DNA of 41,985 nt from URNF01 sp045634325 (GCA_045634325.1 JAZRAA010000003.1:1-41985); one strand, 5' to 3'; positions 31,820 to 41,354 are shown, numbered from the stretch's first letter. The notes: generated by a model not told the origin, from the sequence alone. Translations and numbers: made by a program.

Positions 31820-33151
31820 GTGAAAATTTGGAAAAGACTGTATGTCGTCGTGTTGTGTATTATTTTAGCGGCACCATCTGTTTTATTGCCATTTTCCAAG
31901 GAAATTTCAGCTGAAAAACGTGTTTTGTCCGCTTTCCCATCATTAATAGATGAGAATGGATGGAATGTGGAGTTTACTGCACAACTGGACACTTGGCTTT
32001 GCGAACACTTTCCATTTCGCTCGCAAATTATTTCCGCAAACAATTACTGGAAATCTGCCATGTTTGCCACTTCGGATGAACAACAGGTGATCGTGGGGGA
32101 CGATGGTTGGCTGTATTTTTCGGAGACCTTACCCGACTATCAAGGAACGAATGATTTGTCTGATACTGCGTTGCAACAATTGCAAACTATCGTTTTTTTG
32201 ATAGAGGAAACAGTGCGTGCCGCCGGTGCGGATTTTGTGTTTACGGTAGCCCCCAATAAAAACACCATATATCCCGCTTATATGCCTAAACGGTATCCTA
32301 AGGCGGAAAATACATCTAATCTGGAGCGTTTGACAGATCTACTGAAAGATGCGGGATATTTCGCGGATTTGAGCGCGGCTTTACGTGATACAGATGAACA
32401 AACCTATCACAAGCGGGATACCCACTGGAATGCCTATGGGGCTTCGCAAGGATATCGTGCCCTTATGAGCGCCGCAAATAAGCAAACGAATTTGTTTGAC
32501 GACTCGACTTTCACGTGGAAAAATACTTGGCGCGGTGATTTAGACGATATGATTTTTCCTGCTTTGGATATCAAAGATGCCCAAGCCGTATATGACACTG
32601 CATGGACGTATGCGTTTACTTCCAACTATCGAAACGATGAGGATTTATTGATTACTACCGAAAATGAAAACGGAAACGGCAGTTTGCTGATGTACCGTGA
32701 TTCTTTCGGCAATGCGCTATTACCGTTTATGGCACAAACGTATCAAAAGGCGGTTTTCAGTCGTGTAACGCCATATGATTTTACCGACATCACGCAATAT
32801 GATACGGTTATTTTAGAAATTGTGGAGAGGAATCTTGCCAATCTTTTGCGTGCGGCGCCGATTGTATCCGCTCCTGTACGCCAGCAAACAAAAGGGGAGC
32901 CTGTTACACCTACTGTGCTAAAAACACGTGAAAAAGACGATCTTTTGCATCTGTACGGCACTTTACCCAAAACTGCAAAGCGGGTGTATTTGCAAGTATC
33001 AAAGGATGCCGATGCACATATTTTTGAAGCTTTTCCGATTGCGGAAACAGCTTTGCTTGGATTGGAAAATATACAGGAAAATGGTTTTTCCGCATATGTT
33101 CCCGCAGAATTTAAAGACTATACCGTAGCTGTTTTCATTGAGGAGGAATAA
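31820..33151 (+). CDS. AlgJ/AlgX-like SGNH (DHHW-family) acetyltransferase partner
   Basis: This 443-residue exported protein has an N-terminal membrane helix at about residues 5-25. Its SGNH/DHHW-type domain includes YFPF-like CEHFPFRSQI, VGDDGWLYF and DTHWNAYGA (D200, H202). The likely Ser nucleophile is in YRDSFGNAL. In alginate-type systems the MBOAT protein hands acyl groups to such a partner, which modifies the polymer outside. The start is GTG at 31820, with AGAGGGGG before it, 16 bp after the MBOAT gene. Which polymer is modified cannot be told. Confidence 0.88.
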   Translation: MKIWKRLYVVVLCIILAAPSVLLPFSKEISAEKRVLSAFPSLIDENGWNVEFTAQLDTWLCEHFPFRSQIISANNYWKSAMFATSDEQQVIVGDDGWLYFSETLPDYQGTNDLSDTALQQLQTIVFLIEETVRAAGADFVFTVAPNKNTIYPAYMPKRYPKAENTSNLERLTDLLKDAGYFADLSAALRDTDEQTYHKRDTHWNAYGASQGYRALMSAANKQTNLFDDSTFTWKNTWRGDLDDMIFPALDIKDAQAVYDTAWTYAFTSNYRNDEDLLITTENENGNGSLLMYRDSFGNALLPFMAQTYQKAVFSRVTPYDFTDITQYDTVILEIVERNLANLLRAAPIVSAPVRQQTKGEPVTPTVLKTREKDDLLHLYGTLPKTAKRVYLQVSKDADAHIFEAFPIAETALLGLENIQENGFSAYVPAEFKDYTVAVFIEEE

Positions 33152-33156
33152 TTCGT

Positions 33157-33636
33157 ATGAAAAAAATATTTGTTTTGCTGTTATCTATAGTCACGCTCTT
33201 GTTGGTGTTGATTGGTTGCAGTAGTAAAGAGGCCATACAGTCTCACGTGATGATTTCAGAAACAAAAGTTGCATTGGGTGGGATATATAACGATGTTCTT
33301 GCCACTGCTTTGGGCGAGCCCATGGACACGCAAGAAGCTGTCAGTTGCCATTATGACGGGTATGATACCATCTATACGTATGATGGCTTTCAATTGTATA
33401 CCTATCAACTGAAAGAACAAAAGGTATTATATTGCATTGAGATTACCGATTCGACGATGTCGACACCGGAGGGTGCAAAAGTAGGAATGACAGTGTCGCA
33501 AATTGAAGAAATTTACGGTACAGAGCATGAACAACTGCCAAACGGCATTTCTTATCTTTTGAATAAAAGCGGTGGGAAACTCAATTTCCGTTTAAAAGAT
33601 AATGCTGTTTATTGCATCGAATATTACACCGAATAA
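33157..33636 (+). CDS. Small lipoprotein of the surface cluster, function unknown
   Basis: This 159-residue protein has a signal peptide with the lipobox LIGC (C21). The mature part repeats a short pattern, LATALGEPM and IEEIYGTEHEQLP, typical of SmpA/BamE-like or DUF4309-type two-strand folds in Clostridia. It begins five bases after the SGNH gene and ends at a terminator, so it is the last gene of the surface operon. I cannot name a function. Confidence 0.78.
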   Translation: MKKIFVLLLSIVTLLLVLIGCSSKEAIQSHVMISETKVALGGIYNDVLATALGEPMDTQEAVSCHYDGYDTIYTYDGFQLYTYQLKEQKVLYCIEITDSTMSTPEGAKVGMTVSQIEEIYGTEHEQLPNGISYLLNKSGGKLNFRLKDNAVYCIEYYTE

Positions 33637-33671
33637 ACAAAAACAGCCGCTGTAAGCGGCTGTTTTTGTTT
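33636..33671 (+). terminator. Terminator of the surface-protein operon
   Basis: ACAAAAACAGCCGC and GCGGCTGTTTTTGTT pair around TGTAA; a perfect hairpin at the stop codon. Confidence 0.93.
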
Positions 33672-33718
33672 ATATATCTTTATAAGAGTGCATACTTCTA
33701 TCAAGGAGAGATGGTAGT

Positions 33719-34129
33719 ATGCGGAAAAATAGAGTGTTAACAGAGATAGGTTTATTCTGTATCGGCGGGTTTGTGTATATCCTCATAGAATTATTATGGC
33801 GTGGCCGCAGTCATTGGACCATGTTTTGGGTGGGCGGGACATGCTTTCGTGTAATCGCTAAGATTTATCGCTTTTTTGCGCGTTGTGGGTTATTGACACG
33901 CTGTGCGATTTCTGCAGTGGCGATAACGGCCATTGAATTTGTCAGCGGTTGTATTTGTAATTTGTATTTTAAGATGCGAGTGTGGGATTATAGCCATTTA
34001 CCACTGAATATTATGGGGCAAGTATGTTTACTTTACACTGCGTTTTGGGGCATTCTCAGCATACCCGCTAATTATTTTCATGCTTTTCTTGAGAAAGCTT
34101 TAAGTTTTAGAAGGACAAATGTCTTGTAG
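33719..34129 (+). CDS. CmpB-type (putative ABC permease) membrane protein
   Basis: This 136-residue protein has four membrane helices. It carries the signatures YILIELLWRGRSHWTMFWVGG and FVSGCICNLYFKMRVWDYSHLPLNIMGQVC, which mark the small family often labelled CmpB-type ABC transporter permease. No ATPase is near and the true function is unknown. AAGGAGAG precedes the ATG. Its 3' end overlaps nth on the other strand by 30 bases. Confidence 0.8.
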   Translation: MRKNRVLTEIGLFCIGGFVYILIELLWRGRSHWTMFWVGGTCFRVIAKIYRFFARCGLLTRCAISAVAITAIEFVSGCICNLYFKMRVWDYSHLPLNIMGQVCLLYTAFWGILSIPANYFHAFLEKALSFRRTNVL

Positions 34130-34726
34130 CGGGCAGATGGAACACCGTGGAGCGCGCGCTATACAGATGTCTCTGCCGAATAAGACTAAGCGGTGACAAA
34201 AGTCGTTGCTTTCGTCAGGCGGTAATATCTTTTTTAGTTGTTGTTCAATTTTGAAAGGATCTTTTGAGTCAACCAGTTTTAATTTGCCTGTAATACGGAT
34301 GCAGTGCGTATCTGTCACCACGGCGGGTTTACCGTAGATATCACCGCAAATGAGATTGGCGGTTTTCCTGCCAATGCCGGGTAGGCGCAATAACTGTTCT
34401 AACGTGTCCGGTACTTCACCGTTAAATTCCTCGCACAACATTTTGCTCATAGCGACAATATCTCTTGCTTTTGTTTTGAATAAGCCACAAGAACGAATAT
34501 GATTCTCTACTTCTTCAACCGTGGCGTTTGCCATATCGGTAGCGGTTGGGAAATGCTTAAACAAAGCAGGGGTTACCATGTTGACACGCGCATCCGTGCA
34601 TTGTGCCGATAAGCGGGTGGCAACCAACAGTTGAAAGGGAGTTTTATAGTGTAATGAGCATACGGCTTGTGGATACTGTTGCTTCAAAATATCAATCGCC
34701 GCAGCAGCGCGTTGTTGTTTTGTCAT
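34100..34726 (-). CDS. nth: Endonuclease III
   Basis: This 208-residue base-excision repair enzyme removes oxidised pyrimidines. The helix-hairpin-helix motif LLRLPGIGRKTANLICG carries the catalytic Lys, and VVTDTHCIRI carries the catalytic Asp. The 4Fe-4S cluster motif C-x6-C-x2-C-x5-C (IARAPRCSICPLQDIC) ends the protein. It is divergent from rarA and convergent with the CmpB-type gene. Confidence 0.95.
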   Translation of the reverse strand: MTKQQRAAAAIDILKQQYPQAVCSLHYKTPFQLLVATRLSAQCTDARVNMVTPALFKHFPTATDMANATVEEVENHIRSCGLFKTKARDIVAMSKMLCEEFNGEVPDTLEQLLRLPGIGRKTANLICGDIYGKPAVVTDTHCIRITGKLKLVDSKDPFKIEQQLKKILPPDESNDFCHRLVLFGRDICIARAPRCSICPLQDICPSKT

Positions 34727-34748
34727 GGTGTCACATCCTTTTTAATCA

Positions 34749-34777
34749 CTTTAACACATCGGTCAGAAAGTTGTCAA
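34749..34777 (-). promoter_or_regulatory. Possible nth promoter
   Basis: On the minus strand TTGACA and TTAAAG are 17 bp apart. The -10 is weak. Confidence 0.4.
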
Positions 34778-34783
34778 ATTAAC

Positions 34784-34812
34784 TTGCATAGAGGGTGTTT
34801 TTTTGATAAAAT
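34784..34812 (+). promoter_or_regulatory. rarA promoter
   Basis: TTGCAT and TAAAAT are 17 bp apart, 34 bp before the rarA start. Confidence 0.55.
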
Positions 34813-34845
34813 AACAAGGAACCATCAGTAAAGGGGGATATTGAA

Positions 34846-36129
34846 ATGCGTGTACCGCTTGCAGACCGTATGCGTCCGCAGACGTTAAACGATGTTATCG
34901 GACAACGTCATATTTTAGGCGAGGGAAAAGCCTTGCAAAATATTATTATGTCCGGCAAAATTCCCAATTTGATTTTTTACGGACCTGCCGGCGTTGGTAA
35001 GACAACTGTCGCGCGTATCATTGCGCAACGTTCGGATATGCAATTACATAAACTCAATGGTACCACTGCTTCTGCCGCAGATTTTCGTGCCATTATGGAA
35101 GAAACGGAAACACTGCTTGGCCAAAACGGTATTTTACTGTATTTGGATGAAATACAGTATCTTAACAAAAAGCAGCAGCAGATTTTGTTGGAATATTTGG
35201 AAAACGGCCGTATTACGTTGATAGCTTCCACCACCGAAAATCCCGCTTTTTATGTATATAGTGCGGTACTTAGTCGTAGTGCTGTGTTCGAATTTAAATC
35301 CGTAGAGCCGCAGGATGTGGAAGAAGCGGTGCGTCGCGGCGTTGCATTCTTACAAGAAGAAACGGATACCAAAATTGAGATTGATGATATGGTGGTGCGT
35401 CATATTGCGTTTACTAGCAACGGTGATGTACGCAACGCCTTAAACACCACCGAAAACTGTGTTAATGCTACCATACCCGACATGGATGGTGCCCTGCGTG
35501 TAACAATGGATACTGCCGTGCAAATGACCGGTCGCAGCGCAGTGCGATATGATAAAAACGGGGAAGAGCACTATGACATCATTTCCGCATACCAGAAATC
35601 AATGCGTGGTTCTGACCCTGATGCTGCCATACATTATTTAGCGCGACTGTTGGAAGCGGGAGATTTACCTTCCGCGTGCCGTCGATTGATGGTGTGCGCG
35701 TGCGAGGATGTCGGCGTGGCATACCCGCAAATTATACCGATTGTGAAATCGGCTGTAGACATTGCTTTACAAGTCGGATTACCCGAAGCAATGTTACCGT
35801 TGGCGGATGCGGTAATTATGGTGTGTCAAGCTCCAAAATCCAATTCCGCGCACGATGCCATTAGAGCCGCTATGGACGATGTTGCTAAGGGATATACGGG
35901 TGCCGTTCCTCGACAATTACAAAACAAACATTATGACGGCGCTGAGGTAGAAAATAAAGGACAATTTTATCTGTATCCGCACGCTTATCCCAACCATTGG
36001 GTTAAACAACAGTATTTACCGGATGCTTTAAAAGATAAAGTGTATTATGTCCCCGCTGATAACAAAAACGAACAAGCTTTTGCGGCGTATTGGGAGTCTA
36101 TTAAAAAAGGAGACGGAAAAACCTCTTGA
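34846..36129 (+). CDS. rarA: Replication-associated recombination protein A (RarA/MgsA)
   Basis: This 427-residue AAA+ ATPase acts at stalled replication forks. Its N terminus PLADRMRPQTLNDVIGQ is the family signature. Walker A is GPAGVGKTT near residues 46-54, and Walker B LYLDEIQYLNKKQQ is near residue 101; sensor 1 is ASTTENP. Sensor 2 and the C-terminal tetramer domain (GSDPDAAIHYLARLLEAGD, RRLMVCACEDVG) follow. The stop overlaps the TTG start of the next gene by four bases. Confidence 0.94.
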   Translation: MRVPLADRMRPQTLNDVIGQRHILGEGKALQNIIMSGKIPNLIFYGPAGVGKTTVARIIAQRSDMQLHKLNGTTASAADFRAIMEETETLLGQNGILLYLDEIQYLNKKQQQILLEYLENGRITLIASTTENPAFYVYSAVLSRSAVFEFKSVEPQDVEEAVRRGVAFLQEETDTKIEIDDMVVRHIAFTSNGDVRNALNTTENCVNATIPDMDGALRVTMDTAVQMTGRSAVRYDKNGEEHYDIISAYQKSMRGSDPDAAIHYLARLLEAGDLPSACRRLMVCACEDVGVAYPQIIPIVKSAVDIALQVGLPEAMLPLADAVIMVCQAPKSNSAHDAIRAAMDDVAKGYTGAVPRQLQNKHYDGAEVENKGQFYLYPHAYPNHWVKQQYLPDALKDKVYYVPADNKNEQAFAAYWESIKKGDGKTS

Positions 36130-37835
36130 AAACAGTGATTGCCGCTATCAATTCCAAATATATTCATTCTTCTTTGGCGCCCTGGTATTTATTGTCGGGT
36201 GTACGTACTTACAGCCGGCAGAATATAGATGCGGTTGTGCGGGAATTTACCATTAACCAGCCGTTAGATGATATTTTGAATGTATTGGTGACCGAATCAG
36301 CAAATGTATATGCGTTTTGTACTTATATATGGAATATTGAAACCTTGAAATTGTTGCTCCCTCGATTAAAAACAGCTCTGCCGAATTGTCAGGTGATTTT
36401 GGGCGGGCCCGAGGCAACCTTTTCTGCAAAACTTTTGCTGGACACTTTGCCGATTACATATGTTCTCATGGGTGAAGGTGAGGAAAGTTTCCCTAAATTA
36501 TTGGATGCGATGGCCTTGCAAACATCTGTTGATGATATTGTGGGTGTTGCGTCTAAATCAGGAGATACAATTGTTTTGAACCCGCCAAAGCCGTTGGAGT
36601 TTCTACCACCTGACCCGTTTTTACCCGAATATTTCGAAAATTTGAACGGCAGAATTGCCTATATTGAAGGCTCGCGTGGTTGTCCGTTTTCGTGTGCGTT
36701 TTGTTTATCCGGCAGGGAGGATGCTTTGCGCTTATTCCCGTTGGAAAGGGTCAAAAACGACATATTGCGATTGGCGGTTTCGGGTACGAAAACCATTAAA
36801 TTTGTGGACCGCACGTTTAATTGTCATCTTGTGCGTTGCCGAGAGATTATTTCGTTTCTTTTGTCGGAATATGGCAAGAGAATTCCGAAAGATATTTGTT
36901 TTCATTTCGAGGTTGCCGCCGACCTGTTTGATGAGGAAACGCTTTCGTTATTGTCAACAGTGCCAAAAGGGTATATCCAAATGGAAGCAGGCTTACAAAG
37001 TTTTCATGCTGAAACCTTACAAGCGGTTACGCGTAAAACGAATTTGGATACACTATGCAACAATGTTCGACGCATTTTACAAAATGAAAACATTCATTTA
37101 CATATTGACTTAATTGCAGGATTGCCCAGAGAAACGCTGGAAATATTCCGTTATTCATTTAACACCGCTTACGCTTTGAAGCCGCATATGCTGCAATTAG
37201 GCTTTCTAAAACTATTGCACGGTTCAGCTTTACGGGCAAAGAAAGAAGAAAACGGCTATTGTTTCCAACCAAAAGCACCGTATGAAGTCTATGCTTCCAA
37301 TTGGATGAGTGCGGCTGATTTTCAACTGCTACACGAGGTGGAAGACGTTTTAGAACGGCTGTATAACAGCGGGCGTTTTACCTTCACTTTACAATACGTT
37401 TTGCAGGTTGTCGACATCACACCGTTTGATTTGTTCGCCGGATTTTCCGCTTTTCTGAAAGAAAACGCTGTATGTACTGGATGCATTTCTTTAGACTGCT
37501 ATACAGATTTCGTTTTGCGGTATTTTTCAAAATTACCGCAAGTAGATACAGCAGTTTTGCGAGATGCATTGGCGTGTGATAGCTTATGTAGTAAACAGCT
37601 GAATCGGTTACCGTCTTGTCTGTTTAGAAAAGATGCAAGGGTATCAAAGATTATCCGTCTTTTCAATACAGATAGCGCACTGAAAGGTATCAAACGTGGC
37701 GTATACATCCTACAATCCCGTGAGAATACAGCGATAGTTGTGGAATATACCAACCGCGATAAAGTGACAAGTCGTTATCCTTTACAGATAATATCTGTTG
37801 ATGATTACATAGAAAAAAGACCTTCGCAGTCTTAA
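36126..37835 (+). CDS. B12-binding radical SAM protein (DUF4080 type)
   Basis: This 569-residue protein starts with a cobalamin-binding domain (AAINSKYIHSSLAPWYLL, VILGGPEATF, VLMGEGEESF). The radical SAM domain follows, with the cluster motif GCPFSCAFC near residue 186. The C-terminal part resembles DUF4080. Family members are radical SAM methyltransferases or rearrangement enzymes, but this type has no assigned substrate. The start is TTG and overlaps rarA (TTGA). Its stop codon lies in the loop of the terminator shared with the flippase gene. Confidence 0.85.
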   Translation: MKTVIAAINSKYIHSSLAPWYLLSGVRTYSRQNIDAVVREFTINQPLDDILNVLVTESANVYAFCTYIWNIETLKLLLPRLKTALPNCQVILGGPEATFSAKLLLDTLPITYVLMGEGEESFPKLLDAMALQTSVDDIVGVASKSGDTIVLNPPKPLEFLPPDPFLPEYFENLNGRIAYIEGSRGCPFSCAFCLSGREDALRLFPLERVKNDILRLAVSGTKTIKFVDRTFNCHLVRCREIISFLLSEYGKRIPKDICFHFEVAADLFDEETLSLLSTVPKGYIQMEAGLQSFHAETLQAVTRKTNLDTLCNNVRRILQNENIHLHIDLIAGLPRETLEIFRYSFNTAYALKPHMLQLGFLKLLHGSALRAKKEENGYCFQPKAPYEVYASNWMSAADFQLLHEVEDVLERLYNSGRFTFTLQYVLQVVDITPFDLFAGFSAFLKENAVCTGCISLDCYTDFVLRYFSKLPQVDTAVLRDALACDSLCSKQLNRLPSCLFRKDARVSKIIRLFNTDSALKGIKRGVYILQSRENTAIVVEYTNRDKVTSRYPLQIISVDDYIEKRPSQS

Positions 37836-39365
37836 ACTGCGAAGGTCTTTCTCTTTTACGATACCTAACAGGAATGCTAACACGATATATACAGCTATCA
37901 TCAAAGCAGCACCGCAAAGTAACTGTAAAACAGGTGGGTAAGTATCAAATGCTATTAACGGTTTCAATACGAAAACAGAAAGTGCGGATATACCTACTGC
38001 AAATATAGGTTTTATAATCCATTTTCCCCATTGCATTTGAACACCTGTCACTTTTAAAAGACGATGTAGATTCAAAAAAGAAGTTAGCAGATTGCTGAAA
38101 ACCATAATCAGCAAAAAACCGCCTATGCCTTTGCGCGGGACTAACAATAAAATCAGTAAAATACGGCTCAGCGAATCAATGATACTGTACCACAGTGAAG
38201 ACACTTGTTGATTTAGTCCCTTGAGCATACCATCCACAATACTTTCCAAATACATAACCGGCATCAGCGGTGCCAATACCCGCAACAAAAAGCCGACTTC
38301 TTTACTGTCATACAGCACATCTCCTAAAGTATAGGCAAAAACGGTGAAGAGTCCGCCAAGCAACACAGATATGCTTAAGGTTAATTGTAAAGTGACGGTC
38401 ACTGCAGTGTTGACCTTTTTCTTTTGTCCAAGCGTATGTGCTTCTGAAATCTCCGGTATGAGCAGGGTAGAGAGCGATGACAAGAAGGAGGCGGGGAAGA
38501 ACAAAAGCGGCATTGCCATGCCTTTAAGCATACCGAATTGCGACAGTGCCGCCGCCGTGGAACCGCCGAATAAGGCAAGCTTTTGCGGTACCAACATATT
38601 CTCTACAGTTCGCAAAACGGAATTTAAATATCGTCCCGCTGTTATAGGAGTAGAAATGGCTAAAAGGCGGCGTAAAATACCCCCCTTAAGTACAATAACC
38701 GATTTTTGTATAGGAGGTATATCTACGATGGCGCTACGGTCCGCCAAATAACCGACCCACAGTATCATACAAGAAACAACTTCTGCAATACTGTCGCCCA
38801 AGATAACTGCAAAACAAGCATTAGAAACATTTTCGGAAGATACCAAATGTAACGCGCCCATAATGCACACAATACGGGTAATTTGTTCGATAATTTGTGT
38901 CACCGACGGTAATAGCGATTTTCTTCTTGCCACAAAATAACCGCGCATACAAGAGGAAATACCCATAAATGGTAAACTTATACCCAGTATGCGCAAGGAT
39001 GATACGGCACGCATATCCTTTATAAACAAACTGCAAATAGGATTAGCACCGCCATATAACACTGCTGCTGTCATTACGCCGATACATACACATATAAGGG
39101 CTGCGCGATACACAATTTTTTGGATATTTCTTTTGGTTCCACATACCAACTCGTCGGTAATTAACCGTGTTACAGCGGTACTGATGCCGCAGGATGCAAA
39201 AGTGGATGCCAATACATAAATAGAAAAAATCAATTGATACAATCCCATGCCTTCCGCACCTATTTGCGCTGAAAGGTAGATACGAAACACAATGCCGATC
39301 GCCCGCAATATCAAAGAAGTAGCGGTCATGGTAGCGGCATTTTGAATAAATTGCTGTTGTTTCAT
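37782..39365 (-). CDS. SpoVB-like flippase (MOP/MATE-type exporter)
   Basis: This 527-residue protein has about 14 membrane helices and belongs to the polysaccharide/peptidoglycan exporter superfamily. The N terminus (TATSLILRAIGIVFRIYLSAQIG, AEGMGLYQLIFSIY) is that of the SpoVB subgroup. SpoVB-like proteins are thought to move lipid-linked precursors for the spore cortex, though many homologues serve vegetative cells. It is the last gene of the minus-strand operon, 13 bp after the double peptidoglycan-binding protein gene. Its last 18 codons are encoded by terminator DNA shared with the opposing gene. Confidence 0.86.
   Translation of the reverse strand: MKQQQFIQNAATMTATSLILRAIGIVFRIYLSAQIGAEGMGLYQLIFSIYVLASTFASCGISTAVTRLITDELVCGTKRNIQKIVYRAALICVCIGVMTAAVLYGGANPICSLFIKDMRAVSSLRILGISLPFMGISSCMRGYFVARRKSLLPSVTQIIEQITRIVCIMGALHLVSSENVSNACFAVILGDSIAEVVSCMILWVGYLADRSAIVDIPPIQKSVIVLKGGILRRLLAISTPITAGRYLNSVLRTVENMLVPQKLALFGGSTAAALSQFGMLKGMAMPLLFFPASFLSSLSTLLIPEISEAHTLGQKKKVNTAVTVTLQLTLSISVLLGGLFTVFAYTLGDVLYDSKEVGFLLRVLAPLMPVMYLESIVDGMLKGLNQQVSSLWYSIIDSLSRILLILLLVPRKGIGGFLLIMVFSNLLTSFLNLHRLLKVTGVQMQWGKWIIKPIFAVGISALSVFVLKPLIAFDTYPPVLQLLCGAALMIAVYIVLAFLLGIVKEKDLRSLRLRRSFFYVIINRYYL
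37813..37857. terminator. Bidirectional terminator inside the overlap of two convergent genes
   Basis: AAAAAAGACCTTCGCAGT and ACTGCGAAGGTCTTT pair around CTTAA. The + strand gene stops inside the loop, and the minus strand gene reads through the whole hairpin as coding sequence. Confidence 0.9.
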
Positions 39366-39378
39366 CTACTCACATCCG

Positions 39379-39948
39379 TTATGTCTGTTGGAGTGTTTGC
39401 AAATATAAATCCTGTACCAAATCGTTATATAAATTTGTAATGCGGTTCCAGGTGTTACGGTTGGTAACGCCGGTGGCAGGTAAACCAAAAGTGGTTTGCA
39501 GTGCACGTACCGCAGCTTCGGTTTGAGGGGAGTACGTATCGGTCACGGCAGGGGCGGGGATATTTTTAAAAACAGCCGCAACAGAACGCAACATGACGTT
39601 TAAAAAATATGCGGTGTCACCTGTATCTCCGAGACGTATTGCCGTGCCGTTTATAGGAATAAAACCGTCGATAGCAATGGTGTTTTGTTGATTGGCGAGC
39701 AGGGAGTTGTATACCTCTACCAAACGATAGTAGGTATCACGGTCCATCACCCCTGTAGATGGCAAACCGTATCGTGTCTGAAAGCGTTTGACTGCTTCGG
39801 TTGTCATAGGTCCGTAGATACCATCTACCGGTACAGCGGAACTGCCGTTTGCAGCGAGCTCTAAGGCACGCAATTTTTCTTGTATTTCTGCAATGTAAAG
39901 TTTATCTTCCTGTGTAATGTCGTTATCCGGAAATGGTTTGAAAATCAT
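39379..39948 (-). CDS. Protein with two peptidoglycan-binding domains
   Basis: This 189-residue protein consists of two peptidoglycan-binding (PG_binding_1) domains at about residues 20-90 and 100-185. Each ends in the pattern TEAVKRFQTRYGLPSTGV or TEAAVRALQTTFGLPATGV. It has no signal peptide and no catalytic domain. Its start overlaps the stop of the SleC-like gene by four bases (ATGA). It may help a cortex hydrolase dock on the spore wall; this is inference. Confidence 0.82.
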   Translation of the reverse strand: MIFKPFPDNDITQEDKLYIAEIQEKLRALELAANGSSAVPVDGIYGPMTTEAVKRFQTRYGLPSTGVMDRDTYYRLVEVYNSLLANQQNTIAIDGFIPINGTAIRLGDTGDTAYFLNVMLRSVAAVFKNIPAPAVTDTYSPQTEAAVRALQTTFGLPATGVTNRNTWNRITNLYNDLVQDLYLQTLQQT

Positions 39949-41342
39949 ACGGGAACCTCCTGATGGTCGGTGCCGCTGTGTTGGTCGGCACGCTTGTTAT
40001 ATCCGTTTTTCAAATCGGCATACGCCTCGCTGATGCTGTTCCATACGTCAGGACCTACCACACCCGTGACAGGCAAACCAAACGTGCGTTGAAAAGCTTC
40101 GACGGCGGCTTGCGTTTGGTTGCCAAACACACCGGTAACAGGAACTTCCGGAATTTCGGTATACGTACCGGATAGATAGCTTAAAAATTCTTGCAATTGT
40201 TCTACGGCTTCCCCTTGTGTTCCTTGTCGCAATACAACGCCCGGGTATAATGCGACGCCACCTTCTAAACTATCTGTGGAAGCCAGAATGCCGCGATATG
40301 CACGATATAAATCCTGCCATGTGTTGATGCCCACGATACCGTCTTGTGTTAAGCCGAAAGTCTGCTGAAAAGCCAGTACCGCTTGGCGGGTGGGTTCATC
40401 ATATACACCCGTGATTTCAATTTCCGGGACAGTGTCATAAAACTCGCCTACTACTGCGAGGAAATATTGTAAATTACGCACGTTTTGTCCCGTATCTCCC
40501 ACAGTCAACACGCCTGGGAATTCTTTGGATATATCTTCTGCAGAAATGCCTTCCGAATCCAATTCCGATAGTCGTTTAACGCCGCTGAACAGATAATTGA
40601 TACGATACCACGTAGCAGGACCGATAATACCATCGGGTGTTAGGCCGAAAATGCGCTGAAATTCTTTGACTGCCGCTTCGGTTTCCTGTCCGAAAATGCC
40701 GTCAACGGGATAAATTTTCGGAATGGCGGGGTAGTTGCGGGAAATGCGGTTTAATTGTACTTGTTTATATCGTACTTCGTTACCCGCCTCTCCCAATCGC
40801 AATGGTTGACCGGGATAGGATCGCCCTGCGCCTCGCACCGGCGCATCGCTGACAATACGCACATCTCCATAATAATTTTGCAAAATTTGCAAAGGTGTCA
40901 ATCCTTGTTCAGCCAGCGGTACCGTACCCCACTGAGAAAGTCCTTCACAGGTGACGGTTGTGCCATTACAATATTGCGTAAAATACGGTTCGATGCCGTT
41001 TTCTCGCACAACGTAACTGTTGAATATTTCGTCAACGATACGGCTGATATTTTCGAAAATGTTTCTGTTTGGTACATACGCTTGATCGAATGCAGTTGAA
41101 TTGGTAATGTCGAAATCATATCCTTGACTGCGATACCATTCCGTATAAAACCGATTAAGAGCAAAGGAAATCTGTGCATAGATATTAGCACGCAAGGCGT
41201 TTTCTGGCCATGTGGGATATATCTCGCTAGATGCCACGTTTTTAATATATTCTGGAAAGGAAACCGTCACGTTTTCTGCATTGGCATTGGGTCTACCGAG
41301 ATGGACCACGATAGTTTCGGGTATGTAGGGTTCACCATTCAT
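39945..41342 (-). CDS. SleC-like cortex-lytic protein: SpoIID domain plus three peptidoglycan-binding domains
   Basis: This 465-residue protein starts with a SpoIID-like domain at residues 1-165. Key segments are NVASSEIYPTWPENAL (E40 aligns with the catalytic Glu of SpoIID-type lytic transglycosylases), RNIFENISRIVDEIF, and FTQYCNGTTV followed by GLSQWG and ILQNYYG. Three peptidoglycan-binding domains follow at about 175-250, 275-350 and 365-445. The pattern matches clostridial SleC germination enzymes from memory, but SleC also carries an N-terminal domain that is here encoded by the separate gene just upstream. GGTG precedes the ATG at a gap of 12 bp from that gene. No signal peptide is seen, as expected for a spore-coat or cortex protein. 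Confidence 0.85.
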   Translation of the reverse strand: MNGEPYIPETIVVHLGRPNANAENVTVSFPEYIKNVASSEIYPTWPENALRANIYAQISFALNRFYTEWYRSQGYDFDITNSTAFDQAYVPNRNIFENISRIVDEIFNSYVVRENGIEPYFTQYCNGTTVTCEGLSQWGTVPLAEQGLTPLQILQNYYGDVRIVSDAPVRGAGRSYPGQPLRLGEAGNEVRYKQVQLNRISRNYPAIPKIYPVDGIFGQETEAAVKEFQRIFGLTPDGIIGPATWYRINYLFSGVKRLSELDSEGISAEDISKEFPGVLTVGDTGQNVRNLQYFLAVVGEFYDTVPEIEITGVYDEPTRQAVLAFQQTFGLTQDGIVGINTWQDLYRAYRGILASTDSLEGGVALYPGVVLRQGTQGEAVEQLQEFLSYLSGTYTEIPEVPVTGVFGNQTQAAVEAFQRTFGLPVTGVVGPDVWNSISEAYADLKNGYNKRADQHSGTDHQEVPV

Positions 41343-41354
41343 ATATTGTTCACC

